Shown here piece after piece: positions 43,242 to 52,035 of a DNA stretch of 64,000 nt (the stretch's first letter is position 1; the number at the start of each line of letters is the position of its first letter). Origin of the DNA: Pseudomonas sp. GCEP-101 (GTDB lineage: Bacteria; Pseudomonadota; Gammaproteobacteria; Pseudomonadales; Pseudomonadaceae); contig NZ_CP104011.1 of the NCBI RefSeq assembly GCF_025133575.1, positions 5,278,965 to 5,342,964 on the forward strand, read 5' to 3'. The notes below the pieces were generated by a model. It ran no database searches. It was not told the DNA's origin and saw only the letters and a list, made by a program, of their open reading frames with translations. A program made the position numbers and the translations under genes.

Positions 43242-43688
43242 CTAGGTGGCGAACAGCGCCTTGATCAGCAGCACATCGACTCGGTGGACCTGGGCCGGAT
43301 ACGCAAGGATGTCGTTCATCCGCGCGCTGTCGCGGAAGATATCGCCACCGCCGCCGGCCACATGGGCATCGCGGCCCGCGATACTGGGAAATGCCTCGAA
43401 GATGCCGAAGGTCGTTTCGCAATAGCGCACGGCAAACCATGGCCCTGTCGCGGGCTCGTCCAGCACGCATCCGTAGATGTCACGCAGCATCTGCATGACC
43501 GCGCGTTCCTTTCCCGGACGCGCCTCGATGTGGATGTAGAAGGCCTTCGGACCTTCGACACCATTCTCCCCACGCAATTCGACTCCGCGATGGGCCCGGC
43601 CATCGGTGGCACGCACGTCCCCCGGCGAGGAGCCAGGTGGCGTGACGAGACTGTCGGCGGAAGAGCGGGGAGATTCCGGGGCTGACAT
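43242..43688 (-). CDS. Antibiotic-biosynthesis-monooxygenase (ABM) domain protein
   Basis: 148 residues from ATG 43688 (GGAGG upstream). An unstructured ~45-residue N-terminus is followed by an ABM ferredoxin-like fold: FYIHIEARPGKERAVMQMLRDIYGCVLDEPATGPWFAVRYCETTFGIFEAFPSIAGRDAHVAGG. ABM domains occur in quinol or haem monooxygenases and in stress proteins. Divergent from the LysR gene (143 bp) that probably regulates it and alaE. Confidence 0.8.
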   Translation of the reverse strand: MSAPESPRSSADSLVTPPGSSPGDVRATDGRAHRGVELRGENGVEGPKAFYIHIEARPGKERAVMQMLRDIYGCVLDEPATGPWFAVRYCETTFGIFEAFPSIAGRDAHVAGGGGDIFRDSARMNDILAYPAQVHRVDVLLIKALFAT

Positions 43689-43831
43689 TGGCTTATCCTC
43701 CAGAGGGAGTGGGTTGATCCGTTGCCGATCACCCGGAGTCTTGGTGGTTCTTCCATCCGGAACAATTGCGATCTCGACAAGTGCCTTTCGGAAATCGAAA
43801 GGCATTGTGACGATCCCTGGAGGTTTCCCGC

Positions 43832-44749
43832 ATGCGATTACCCTCGCTCAGGTCTCTCGAAGCGGCCCTGGCCGTTGCCCGCCTCGGCAGCCTGGCGGCC
43901 GCGGGCGATGAGATCGCCATGTCGGTTCCGGCACTGAGCCGGCGCATTGCCCAGTTGGAGTCGGACCTGGAGGTGCGCCTGTTCGATCGCGTCTCCCGCG
44001 GCGTGGTGGTGACGCCGGCCGGCGAGGCCTTCCTGGCCCGCGTGGCCCCGGTGCTGACCGAGCTCCGGCAAGCCAGCCGGGAGGCCAGGGGGGAGCACGA
44101 CCATGTCGTCCGGCTGTCGACGGTGCCTACCTTCGCGACACGCTGGCTGCTTCCCCGGCTGAACCGATTCGAACGCGAAAACCCCGATATCGAAGTCGAC
44201 GTTCAGACCTCTGCCGTGCTGGAGGATCTCGATGCGCGGAACCTGGACGCGGTCATCCGGCTATCGACCAGCACCGCCGAGGCGACGGTGCCGACGCTGC
44301 CGATTCACCTCTACCCGGTCTGGAGCCCCGATCACCTCAGCGGCATCTCGGACGCTGCCGATCTGCTGCGCCACCGGCTGCTGGGACCGAACCACCGCCC
44401 GGAGTTCTGGCAGGAATGGCTGGAGGCGCACCCGCTGGACCAAGGCGAGATCCGCATCCGCCCGGTCGACTCGGTGCTGCTTTACGAGCGCACCCTGTGC
44501 GGAGACGGGATCGCCATTGGCATCGAGCCGCTGGTGACGCCCTTGATCGAACAAGGCCGCCTGGTCGGGCTGACCCGCTATCGCGTCAGTTCCGGACGCG
44601 CGTTCCATCTGATCGAGCGGGGTGGCCAGCGGTCACGCCCGGCGCAGCGCGTGATGTCGTGGTTGCGCCAGGAGTTCGCGAAGTCCGCGCATCCGCCGCG
44701 CGCGGCGGGCAGCGACGGGCCTGCCGCGGCGTCCCGACCGGCGGACTAG
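43832..44749 (+). CDS. LysR-type transcriptional regulator (GcvA-like)
   Basis: 305 residues. N-terminal HTH MRLPSLRSLEAALAVARLGSLAAAGDEIAMSVPALSRRIAQLESDLEVRLF and the effector domain (about 90-285) with VRLSTVPTFATRWLLPRLNRFERENPDIEVDV, typical of the GcvA/AmpR branch. Divergently placed from the ABM-alaE pair, its probable target. Its last codons overlap the stop of the convergent CDF gene by 4 bp. Confidence 0.9.
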   Translation: MRLPSLRSLEAALAVARLGSLAAAGDEIAMSVPALSRRIAQLESDLEVRLFDRVSRGVVVTPAGEAFLARVAPVLTELRQASREARGEHDHVVRLSTVPTFATRWLLPRLNRFERENPDIEVDVQTSAVLEDLDARNLDAVIRLSTSTAEATVPTLPIHLYPVWSPDHLSGISDAADLLRHRLLGPNHRPEFWQEWLEAHPLDQGEIRIRPVDSVLLYERTLCGDGIAIGIEPLVTPLIEQGRLVGLTRYRVSSGRAFHLIERGGQRSRPAQRVMSWLRQEFAKSAHPPRAAGSDGPAAASRPAD

Positions 44750-45672
44750 CGGGTCCAGAGCGGATCGGTGGTGAAGGCGATGGTCAGCCAGCGGTTGGGA
44801 CCTTCGCCGCCGATGGCCTCGCCGATCTCGTCGCGCAGCCTGTCCCACTCGGCCAGGGTCTGCGCCGGCCAGGTCGGCGGGACGATGAAGTACAGCTCGA
44901 TCTGCTGCGCCCGCCCGACCTTGGCGACATAGGCCTGGTAGGCCAGGAAGCCATGCTGGGCGACGGTGGCCGTGGCCACCTCGTCGACATGTTCCTTGAG
45001 CTCCGGCGGAGTGACCAGCAGGATGTCCTTGAACGCCTGGCGAATGGTCAGGAACGGAATCGGCAGGATCGCCAGGCAGATCAGCGCCAGCACCGCCGGG
45101 TCGACATACGGGCCGATGTGCGCGTAGCCGCTCACGGTGGCCACGTCGCCGACCAGGAAGGCGATGAGCAAGGCCAGGGAGATGCTGCCGGACATCACCC
45201 AGGACTTCGCGTCGAGGGCGACGAAGTCCGAGCCGATGCGCTTGTTGGCGCGGAACTGCACCGCCGCCAGGGCGAAGCAGACCAGCGTGGCGACGGCGGC
45301 GTAGAGGATGGCGAAGCCGAATTCCAGCGCGTGGCCGCCGCTGAGCAGGCGGCCGACGGCGTTGATCAGCGCGTACAGCGTGACCCCGCACAGCAGCGTG
45401 CCGTTGAGCGCCAGCACCATCGGCTCCAGGTGCCAGAAGCCCATGTTGAAGCGCTCGGCCAGGCGCCGGCTGGCGTCGCCTTCGGTGGTGTGGCGACGGA
45501 TCAGGGTGGCCACCATCAGCGCCAGGCCGCTCATGCTGGCGTCGGCCAGCGAGTAGACGCCGTCGAAGACGATGGAGAAGGATCCCGACAACAGGCCGAC
45601 GATGATCCCGAAACCGGCCAGCAGCACGGTCACGATGATGGAGAGCCGCAGGATGCCTTGTTCTGTTTTCAT
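44746..45672 (-). CDS. Cation diffusion facilitator family transporter
   Basis: 308 residues. Starts MKTEQGILRLSIIVTVLLAGFGIIVGLLSGSFSIVFDGVYSLADASMSGLAL; the FDGVYSLADA stretch holds the metal-site Asp residues of spans II, and span V has ALDAKSWVMSGSISLALL. Six membrane segments and an ~80-residue cytoplasmic C-terminus. It belongs to a CDF branch without a His-rich loop; divalent metal (Zn, Fe, Co or Mn) efflux is expected. ATG 45672; the open frame upstream is non-coding. Confidence 0.88.
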   Translation of the reverse strand: MKTEQGILRLSIIVTVLLAGFGIIVGLLSGSFSIVFDGVYSLADASMSGLALMVATLIRRHTTEGDASRRLAERFNMGFWHLEPMVLALNGTLLCGVTLYALINAVGRLLSGGHALEFGFAILYAAVATLVCFALAAVQFRANKRIGSDFVALDAKSWVMSGSISLALLIAFLVGDVATVSGYAHIGPYVDPAVLALICLAILPIPFLTIRQAFKDILLVTPPELKEHVDEVATATVAQHGFLAYQAYVAKVGRAQQIELYFIVPPTWPAQTLAEWDRLRDEIGEAIGGEGPNRWLTIAFTTDPLWTR

Positions 45673-45863
45673 GATCTGGCGTGCTCCTCGCGCCGTGAGT
45701 GGTGGCGTTGCCGAGGACAGGCCTGAATGGCGCTGGCGGCTTCGCTGGGGGGCGCGACTATAAGCGAGCGCGCGGACCAAGGCCATTGGCGCGCCGGCAA
45801 TGTCACCGTGCACGCTCGCAAGGCGGCTGGAGGTGGGCCTTGGCGGGCGGCGTCCCCGGCGGC

Positions 45864-47390
45864 TCAGGCCGCGCGCAGCGGCACCTCCTGTAGCAGCCAG
45901 GAGAGCGCGAACGCCACGGCGCTGACCAGGCACGCCACCAGGAATACCCAGTGCATCGACCCGGAGAAGGCGGCCAGGTAGGTCTGCTGCAGCGCCATCG
46001 GCAAGGCATGCACGTCGGCCGGGGACAGATTGGCCGGTGAGCCGGCATTGGCCGGGAAGCTGCTGACGAGGCGGCTCATCAGCTCATGGGTGAACAACGC
46101 GCCGAACGCCGAAACGCCGATGGAGCCGCCGATGGAGCGGAACAGTGTCGCCCCGGAGGTGGCTACCCCCATGTGGCGAAACTCGACACCGTTCTGCACC
46201 GCCAGAATCAGCACCTGCATCACCATGCCCAGCCCGGCGCCGAGCAACGCCATGTAAAGGTTCATCTGCAGCATTGACGACTGCAGGTCGAGACGGCTCA
46301 GCAGCGCCAGGGCGATGACCTGCAGCAAGGTGCCAAGGATGGGGAACACCCGGTAGCGCCCCCAGCGGCTGATCAGCCGGCCGGTGATGGCCGAGACCAG
46401 CAGCATCGACCCCATCAGCGGTAGCATCTGCAGGCCCGCGCTGGTCGGCGTGGCGTCCTTCACCACCTGCAGGTAGAGCGGCAGGAAGGTCACCGAGCCG
46501 AACAGCGAAACGCCCACGGTAAAACCGATCAGCCCCGCGAGCACGAAGGTTCGATGGCGGAACAGGTGCAGCGGCATGATCGGCTCCGCGGCGATACGTT
46601 GTTCGTGGACGAAGCCGACCACCCCGACAACGGCAAACAGGGCCAGGACCAGGATGTCGATCGAGGTCCATTCCAGGGTGCTGCCGCCCAGGCTGGTGAT
46701 CAGCACCAGCGAGGCCAGCGCCAGGGTCAGGAAGAAGGCGCCGAAATAGTCGATGACGTGCTTCACCCGCGCGACGTGAGGACGGAAGGCGTTGCCGATC
46801 ACCAGCAGCGCGACGATCCCCAGCGGCAGATTGATGTAGAAGATCCAGCGCCAGGACAACTGCTCGACGAGGAAGCCGCCCACCAGCGGGCCGACCACAG
46901 TGGCCAGGCCGAACACGCCACCGAACAGCCCCTGGTAGCGACCGCGCTCGGCCGGCGGGATGACGTCGCCGATGGCCGCCATCGCGACCACCATCAGGCC
47001 TCCTCCGCCCAACCCCTGGAGGGCGCGCAGCAGGATCAGCTGGGTCATGTTCTGCGCCAGCCCGCACAGCGCCGAACCCAGCAGGAACAGCACGATGGCG
47101 GTCTGCAGCACCAGCTTGCGACCGTAGAGGTCACCGAACTTGCCATACAGCGGGACCACCACGGTGGAGGCCAGCAGGTAGGCGGTCACCACCCACGACA
47201 GCAGGTGCAGGCCGCCCAGCTCGCCGACGATGGTCGGCAGCGCGGTGGAGACGATGGTCTGGTCCAGCGCGGCCAGGAACATCACCAGTAGCAGCGCAGC
47301 CAGCAGCAGTGGAATCGAGGGTCGGGCGGAGCGGCTGTCGATACCGGTGGCCGCGTTTGTATTCAGGGTAGGTTCGGAAACCGTTTGCAT
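45864..47390 (-). CDS. DHA2-family multidrug exporter (14 spans, EmrB/QacA type)
   Basis: 508 residues with about fourteen hydrophobic segments. Motif ALDQTIVSTALPTIVGELGGLHLLSWVVTAYLL (about 42-74, motif D1 of 14-TMS antiporters), LYGKFGDLYGRK (about 80-91, motif A) and GPLVGGFLVEQLSWRWIFYINLPLG (about 163-187, motif C). Drives proton-coupled efflux of toxic compounds. The TetR repressor gene lies 54 bp upstream in the same direction, so the pair is probably an auto-repressed operon. Confidence 0.9.
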   Translation of the reverse strand: MQTVSEPTLNTNAATGIDSRSARPSIPLLLAALLLVMFLAALDQTIVSTALPTIVGELGGLHLLSWVVTAYLLASTVVVPLYGKFGDLYGRKLVLQTAIVLFLLGSALCGLAQNMTQLILLRALQGLGGGGLMVVAMAAIGDVIPPAERGRYQGLFGGVFGLATVVGPLVGGFLVEQLSWRWIFYINLPLGIVALLVIGNAFRPHVARVKHVIDYFGAFFLTLALASLVLITSLGGSTLEWTSIDILVLALFAVVGVVGFVHEQRIAAEPIMPLHLFRHRTFVLAGLIGFTVGVSLFGSVTFLPLYLQVVKDATPTSAGLQMLPLMGSMLLVSAITGRLISRWGRYRVFPILGTLLQVIALALLSRLDLQSSMLQMNLYMALLGAGLGMVMQVLILAVQNGVEFRHMGVATSGATLFRSIGGSIGVSAFGALFTHELMSRLVSSFPANAGSPANLSPADVHALPMALQQTYLAAFSGSMHWVFLVACLVSAVAFALSWLLQEVPLRAA

Positions 47391-47444
47391 GAGGGGACCT
47401 GAGGAATTAGGCGATATGGGGTGCAGAGTCCGGTGAATGCGGCC

Positions 47445-48107
47445 TCACTGGCCCGCCGCGCTGCGTTCGCGGTATTGCCGCCCCACTTCCTGCAGGCCGG
47501 CCAGCGTGAAGCTGTAGAGTTGCGCGGTGACCACGTCGCCGGGCATCTGGAGGATGTCGCGCAGGGCGCCTTGCCCTCCCCTCGGCCCGATCAGCAGCAT
47601 CGCCCAGGGCGCGGTCACGCTGAGAATGCAAGGCACCAGCGCCGGGTCATCCGACGGTATCGTGGTGATCTCGCTGAACAGTTGCTTGAGCAGCGTCAAC
47701 TTAAGTGCCTTCTGCGGGTGCAGCACTTCCTGGCCGTGGCTGCTGGGCGCCAGGGCCTCGGCTGCCAGCACGCGCAGGTGCCAGCTCTCCCGCCCGCGCG
47801 AGGCCTTGCGTACGACCAGCTCGGTCAAGGCCAGCAACTTGTCCGGCGCAGGCTGCGCGCTCTGAATGATGCGTTGCAGATCGGCGATGTCGAGGAAGCG
47901 CCGGCGCGCCTCCTCCAGTACCGCCTGGTAGAGGCCATTGCGGCTGCCGAAGTGATAGTTGATCGACGCCAGGTCGACTTCCGCCTTGGCGGCCACCGCC
48001 TTGTTGCTGGTTTCGGCGAAACCCAGCGCCGAAAACAGCTCGCCAGCGGCTTCCAGGATGCGAATGCGGGTCGCTTCACCGTCTTTTCGGGATTCGCGAG
48101 AGGACAT
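47445..48107 (-). CDS. TetR family repressor of the adjacent DHA2 exporter
   Basis: 220 residues. HTH at about 14-65 (ATRIRILEAAGELFSALGFAETSNKAVAAKAEVDLASINYHFGSRNGLYQAVL). The C-terminal ligand domain resembles the DUF1956/CecR type. AGGA precedes the ATG. A perfect 29-bp palindrome 45 bp upstream of the start is the obvious operator. Ligands are probably substrates of the exporter. Confidence 0.9.
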   Translation of the reverse strand: MSSRESRKDGEATRIRILEAAGELFSALGFAETSNKAVAAKAEVDLASINYHFGSRNGLYQAVLEEARRRFLDIADLQRIIQSAQPAPDKLLALTELVVRKASRGRESWHLRVLAAEALAPSSHGQEVLHPQKALKLTLLKQLFSEITTIPSDDPALVPCILSVTAPWAMLLIGPRGGQGALRDILQMPGDVVTAQLYSFTLAGLQEVGRQYRERSAAGQ

Positions 48108-48151
48108 GACGTTTTCCTGTGGGACGATTCAGTGTCGACAGCGTGGCGAAA

Positions 48152-48180
48152 GCTAAATTTAAATTCAATTTAAATTTAGC
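48152..48180. promoter_or_regulatory. Perfect 29-bp AT-rich palindrome, probable TetR operator
   Basis: Arms GCTAAATTTAAATT and AATTTAAATTTAGC around a single C: fourteen exact pairs. It is strikingly AT-rich in GC-rich DNA and lies 45 bp before the TetR ATG and 183 bp before the divergent EamA gene. Position and symmetry fit a TetR-dimer binding site covering the promoter. Confidence 0.85.
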
Positions 48181-48362
48181 AATAGCGACGAACCGCACCG
48201 AGGTTGCGTACGGCGTCAAACAATCGCCAGCCGCTGGGCCTGCCGCTGGCCAGCCGAAAAAGGTCCCTGCCGTGCCTTCCCAAGCGTCATCGCGCCCCGG
48301 CAAGATAGCGGTCTTCGTCGCCGCATTTCGGCGGCCCGCTTCTGCCTTGTGCCCGGAGTCGT

Positions 48363-49247
48363 ATGCAACCGCGCGACCTTGCCGCCTACCTGTTCCTCGC
48401 GATCGGCTGGGGGCTGTCCTTCCTCGTGCTGCTCAAGGCCATCGCCGGCTTCGGCTGGGTCGGCGCGGTCAGCTTTCGCGCGCTGATCGCCAGCTTCACG
48501 TTGTTCGCGGTGGCGAAACTGTCCGGCCGCCGACTGAACTTCGACGGACTGTGGAAGCCGCTGTGCGTGGTCGGCGCCACCACCGTGGCCGGCCAGTTGA
48601 TCGGCATGACCTACGCCACCCCGCGCATCGGCACGGCCATGGCGGCGATCTTCGTCGCCGGCATTCCGCTGTTCTCCATGCTCATCGGCCGTCTCTGGGG
48701 CCTGGAGCGCATCACCTGGAGCGGCCTGGGCGGCCTGCTCCTGGGCTTCTTTGGGATGGTGCTGCTGGTGGGCTTCCCGGCGGTGCCGGTTACCCACGAG
48801 TTCCTCCTCGGTTGCGCTGCGTCGGTGTTCGGCGCGGTGTGTGCAGCCTTCGGCAGCAACTACGCGAGCCTCAAACTGCGCACGGCCGGCCCCTGGGAAG
48901 TGACCTGCGGCGCCTTTCTCATCGGCGGGCTGCTGACCCTGCCGCTGCTGGTCTGGGTGCCGGTGCCGGGCACGCCGCAACCCCTCGACTTCTTCTTCCT
49001 GCTGCTGTGCGGCTGCGTGCTCAGCGCGGTGAACTACGTGGTGTATTTCCATCTGGTCGCACGCATCGGCGCGACGAAGACCATCAGCGTGGAATTCGTC
49101 GTCACCGTGGTCGCCGTGCTGGTGGGCGCGCTGGTGCTGGGCGAGAGCCTGTCGCTGATGCAGGGCGTGGGCGCGCTGATCATCCTGGTCGGCTGCGCCC
49201 TGGTGCTCGGCCTCGTACCGGGCACCCGAGCGCGCGCGGTCAGTTGA
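48363..49247 (+). CDS. EamA/DMT-family transporter
   Basis: 294 residues, ten hydrophobic segments in two EamA repeats (about 5-140 and 150-287), with FRALIASFTLFAVAKLSG and NYVVYFHLVARIGATKTISVEFVVTVVAVLVGALVLGE as repeat hallmarks. Export of amino acids or other metabolites is usual in the family. Could be under the same palindrome-bound TetR because it is divergent from it. Its 3' end overlaps the convergent MFS gene by 8 bp. Confidence 0.88.
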   Translation: MQPRDLAAYLFLAIGWGLSFLVLLKAIAGFGWVGAVSFRALIASFTLFAVAKLSGRRLNFDGLWKPLCVVGATTVAGQLIGMTYATPRIGTAMAAIFVAGIPLFSMLIGRLWGLERITWSGLGGLLLGFFGMVLLVGFPAVPVTHEFLLGCAASVFGAVCAAFGSNYASLKLRTAGPWEVTCGAFLIGGLLTLPLLVWVPVPGTPQPLDFFFLLLCGCVLSAVNYVVYFHLVARIGATKTISVEFVVTVVAVLVGALVLGESLSLMQGVGALIILVGCALVLGLVPGTRARAVS

Positions 49248-50577
49248 TCGCCTGCACCGATACCGCGTCTGGCGCAGCGTCATCGCGGTCGATCACGTCC
49301 ATGGGCAGGCGCGAGGTTTCCCGCAGCAACCAGGAACACACCGCCACCAACAAGAGTGCCGCCGCGCCGTAGAGCGCCACGCCGAACGGGTTGCGTCCGG
49401 TGGCGATGAGGATGGCAGTGGCGATGCTCGACGCCGTGCCGCCGCCCAGCGCCGCGCCGATCTGGTAGCTGAAGGAAATCCCGGAGTAGCGCATTTCCCG
49501 CGGGAACTGCTCGGCGAGGAAGGCCGGGATCGGCCCCTGGGTCGCGCCCATGAAGAAGCCCACGGCGACATACGCCAGCAGCGCCAGCGGCAGGCTGTGC
49601 AGGCCGATCAGCGGGAAGAAGGCGAACAGCCCCAGGGCCATGATCGCCGCGCCGAAGATCATCACCGCGCGGCGGCCGAAACGGTCCGACAGATGCCCGA
49701 AGAACGGCGCGGAAGCGACGATGGCCACCGACAGCGAGAAGTCGAACAGCAGGGCGTGGCTGCTGCTGTAGCCGATGTCGGTTGCGTAGGCGAGGAAGAA
49801 GGTGCTGCCGATATAAGCGATGGTGACATAGCCGAAGGCGATGCCGATGCACAGCAGCAGCTCGCGCGGGCGGCGGCGGAAGGCTTGCATCAGCGGCAGG
49901 CGCGCCTCGGTATGCGGCGCGGTCTTGGGCTGCGACGCCGTGTTCTGCAGGCGCGCGTAGAGGCCGATCAGCACCAGCAGGCCACCGAGCCAGAACGGAA
50001 TGCGCCAGGCGATGCCGGAGAGGTCGTCGTCGAAGGCGACGCTAACGATGACGAACACCGCCGACCCGAAGATGCCGCCGATGCCGATGCCCATGCTCGT
50101 GAAGCTGCCCCACAGGCCGCGGCGGCCCGTGGGCGCAACCTCGATGCCGAACAGCGCCGCCCCGCCCCACTCGCCGCCCGCGGCGAAACCCTGCACCAGG
50201 CGCAGCAGCACCAGCAGGACCGGCGCCGCCGCGCCGATGCTGGCGTGGGTGGGCAGAAAGCCGATCAGCAGGGTGCTCGCGCCCATCAGCACGAGGGTGG
50301 CGACCAGCGCCTTCTGCCGGCCGTAGCGGTCACCCAGGTGGCCGAACACCACGCCGCCCAGCGGTCGGGCGAAGAAGCCGGCGCCGAACGCGGCGAACGC
50401 GACCAGCACGGCGGTCAGGCGATCCATGCCGGGGAAGAACAGCTGCGGGAAGATCAGCGCGGCGGCGTAGCCGTAGATGACGAAATCGTAGAACTCCAGC
50501 GCGGTGCCCATGCCGGAGACGCAGAAGGTGCGAAAGGCCGAGCGCGAGCCGGGGGCTGCGGGCGTGTGGTCGATCAT
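49240..50577 (-). CDS. MFS transporter, metabolite:H+ symporter (MHS) type
   Basis: 445 residues with twelve spans. FCVSGMGTALEFYDFVIYGYAAALIFPQLFFPG at the N-terminus and RPLGGVVFGHLGDRYGRQKAL (about 71-91) are typical of the MHS family (ProP, ShiA, KgtP, citrate carriers). RLVQGFAAGGEWGGAALFGIE (about 130-150) adds the family hallmark. Imports an organic acid or zwitterion with protons. Single gene. Confidence 0.9.
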   Translation of the reverse strand: MIDHTPAAPGSRSAFRTFCVSGMGTALEFYDFVIYGYAAALIFPQLFFPGMDRLTAVLVAFAAFGAGFFARPLGGVVFGHLGDRYGRQKALVATLVLMGASTLLIGFLPTHASIGAAAPVLLVLLRLVQGFAAGGEWGGAALFGIEVAPTGRRGLWGSFTSMGIGIGGIFGSAVFVIVSVAFDDDLSGIAWRIPFWLGGLLVLIGLYARLQNTASQPKTAPHTEARLPLMQAFRRRPRELLLCIGIAFGYVTIAYIGSTFFLAYATDIGYSSSHALLFDFSLSVAIVASAPFFGHLSDRFGRRAVMIFGAAIMALGLFAFFPLIGLHSLPLALLAYVAVGFFMGATQGPIPAFLAEQFPREMRYSGISFSYQIGAALGGGTASSIATAILIATGRNPFGVALYGAAALLLVAVCSWLLRETSRLPMDVIDRDDAAPDAVSVQAIN

Positions 50578-50898
50578 GGTGGTTCACTCTTGTTTTTGTG
50601 GCAACACGGAACCCGCGCGGCGGCCATTGGGTCGTCACGGGACGTTGGTTTGTAGGTGGTGATACGTGGGGCACATAAGCCGGAACGGGTTATCCGCCGG
50701 CGGCCTGAGCGGGCGTACCGGAAAGTGGGCGCTCGGGCTATGCCCTCACCCCAGCCCTCTCCCGGGGGGAGAGGGAGCCGTCCGTGCCGGCTGATAGCGT
50801 AGCTTCAACCTGCGCCGATCAGTCCCCTCTCCCTATGGGAAAAGGTTAGGGTGAGGGGCTCTCCGCGCTGACTGGTCGTGGCTCTCCCCAGTCTCGCT
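50578..50898. other. 321-bp intergenic region with repeat element E1
   Basis: Contains the element at 50742-50858 and a degenerate GGGTTATCCGCCGGCGG fragment near 50685-50701. No gene seen. Confidence 0.6.
50742..50858. repeat. Dispersed element E1, bounded by CCCTCACCCC and GGGTGAGGGG
   Basis: About 117 bp with inverted ends. Internal landmarks CAGCCCTCTCCC, GAGAGGG, CGTGCCGGCTGATAGCG and CCCCTCTCCC recur in E2 (56792-56897) and E3 (59852-59979). Confidence 0.8.
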
Positions 50899-51978
50899 CT
50901 AGAACCGCAGGAACCCCTCATCCGCCAGCTTCTTCGGCGTGCCGGCCACGTACTCCAGCGCGCAGCCCGCGGTATCCAGGCCGATGCTGAGCAGAGTCTC
51001 CCAGCGCTCGGTATCCGGCTCGGACATGTCCGGGTGGAAGCACACCACCGCCTGGTCGCCATCGGCACCGCAGAACGCGTCGGCGCGTTCGCGCAGGGCC
51101 TTGCCGGTCATGCCGGCGGTGGCGGCCTTGAGGTGATCCAGGCGCGCGTAGGTGGTGGACACATCCGCCGTGCGCTCACCCCAGCTCAGCTCGCCGTCGA
51201 GGAAGTGGTTGGTGTGCAGCAGCCAGCCATCCTCGCGCGGCACCACCACGGCGGTGTGCGCCCGGCTCATCTCGATGCTGGCGGCGCGGGCGCGCACGTC
51301 CTCGCGGGTGAATACGCTGAGCACGGTGGAGGCGCTGACCCGCGCCGAGCGCGCCATGTCGATGGCCTCGGTGACACTCGTGGCCTCCTCCAGCACGCGG
51401 CGGGCGATGGCATGCACTGGCACGCCGGCGCTGCCGTCGTCGCTGGCGTGGTGCAGGATGTTGAAGTGCACGCCCAGGCCTGCGCTGTTCACGCCGATCT
51501 TGCCGAGCATGCCGAACTCGGTGAACAGCTTGGCGGTGAGGCCGGTGCTGCCGGTGAAGCCCAGCAGCAGCCCGTGCGGGACCAGGCTGTCGTGCCAGTC
51601 CCAGGTCTGCAGGCTGCGCGGTGCAGCGGCACCCGCGGGGGCGTAGACGGAGGTGGAACATTCGCCTTCCACCGGTTGCTCCGGCATCACCGCGAGAATT
51701 TCGGTCCGCGCATTCAGCGCCGCCAGTTGCCACAGCGGCAGACCGACGCCCAGAGCCAGCCCCTCGACTTCCTTCGCCAGCGCCGGGCACCAGTCAGCCA
51801 GCGCCGCGAGGCTGGCTTCGCCGATGCTGCAGGCCCTGTCCAGCTCCACGCCGACGCGTGGGAAGAAGTCCAGGTACAGCGCCACGGTCTGGCGGATCTG
51901 CGCGGCAAAGGTTTCGCCGATCTGCCGGCCACGCTGCAGCGGGTCGCGGATGTCGGTGGTGAAGGTGTGAAGAATCAC
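50899..51978 (-). CDS. C45 family peptidase / acyl-CoA:6-APA acyltransferase-like protein
   Basis: 359 residues. Ntn-hydrolase of the C45 family: candidate nucleophile Cys107 in EGECSTSVYAP, preceded by AALNARTEI, and followed by TWDWHDSL (about 124-131), GKIGVNSAGLGVHFN (about 159-173) and HTNHF near 258. Such enzymes self-cleave before the Cys and transfer or remove acyl groups on amines. No signal peptide. GTG start at 51978 with AGGAG 8 nt upstream. The amidohydrolase lies 57 bp upstream in the same direction, suggesting they act on related N-acyl compounds. Confidence 0.82.
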   Translation of the reverse strand: MILHTFTTDIRDPLQRGRQIGETFAAQIRQTVALYLDFFPRVGVELDRACSIGEASLAALADWCPALAKEVEGLALGVGLPLWQLAALNARTEILAVMPEQPVEGECSTSVYAPAGAAAPRSLQTWDWHDSLVPHGLLLGFTGSTGLTAKLFTEFGMLGKIGVNSAGLGVHFNILHHASDDGSAGVPVHAIARRVLEEATSVTEAIDMARSARVSASTVLSVFTREDVRARAASIEMSRAHTAVVVPREDGWLLHTNHFLDGELSWGERTADVSTTYARLDHLKAATAGMTGKALRERADAFCGADGDQAVVCFHPDMSEPDTERWETLLSIGLDTAGCALEYVAGTPKKLADEGFLRF

Positions 51979-52035
51979 GGCAAGGCTCCTGTTACGACTT
52001 GGACTTGTCGGGAGCGATACGGCGCTCCCGGTGAA

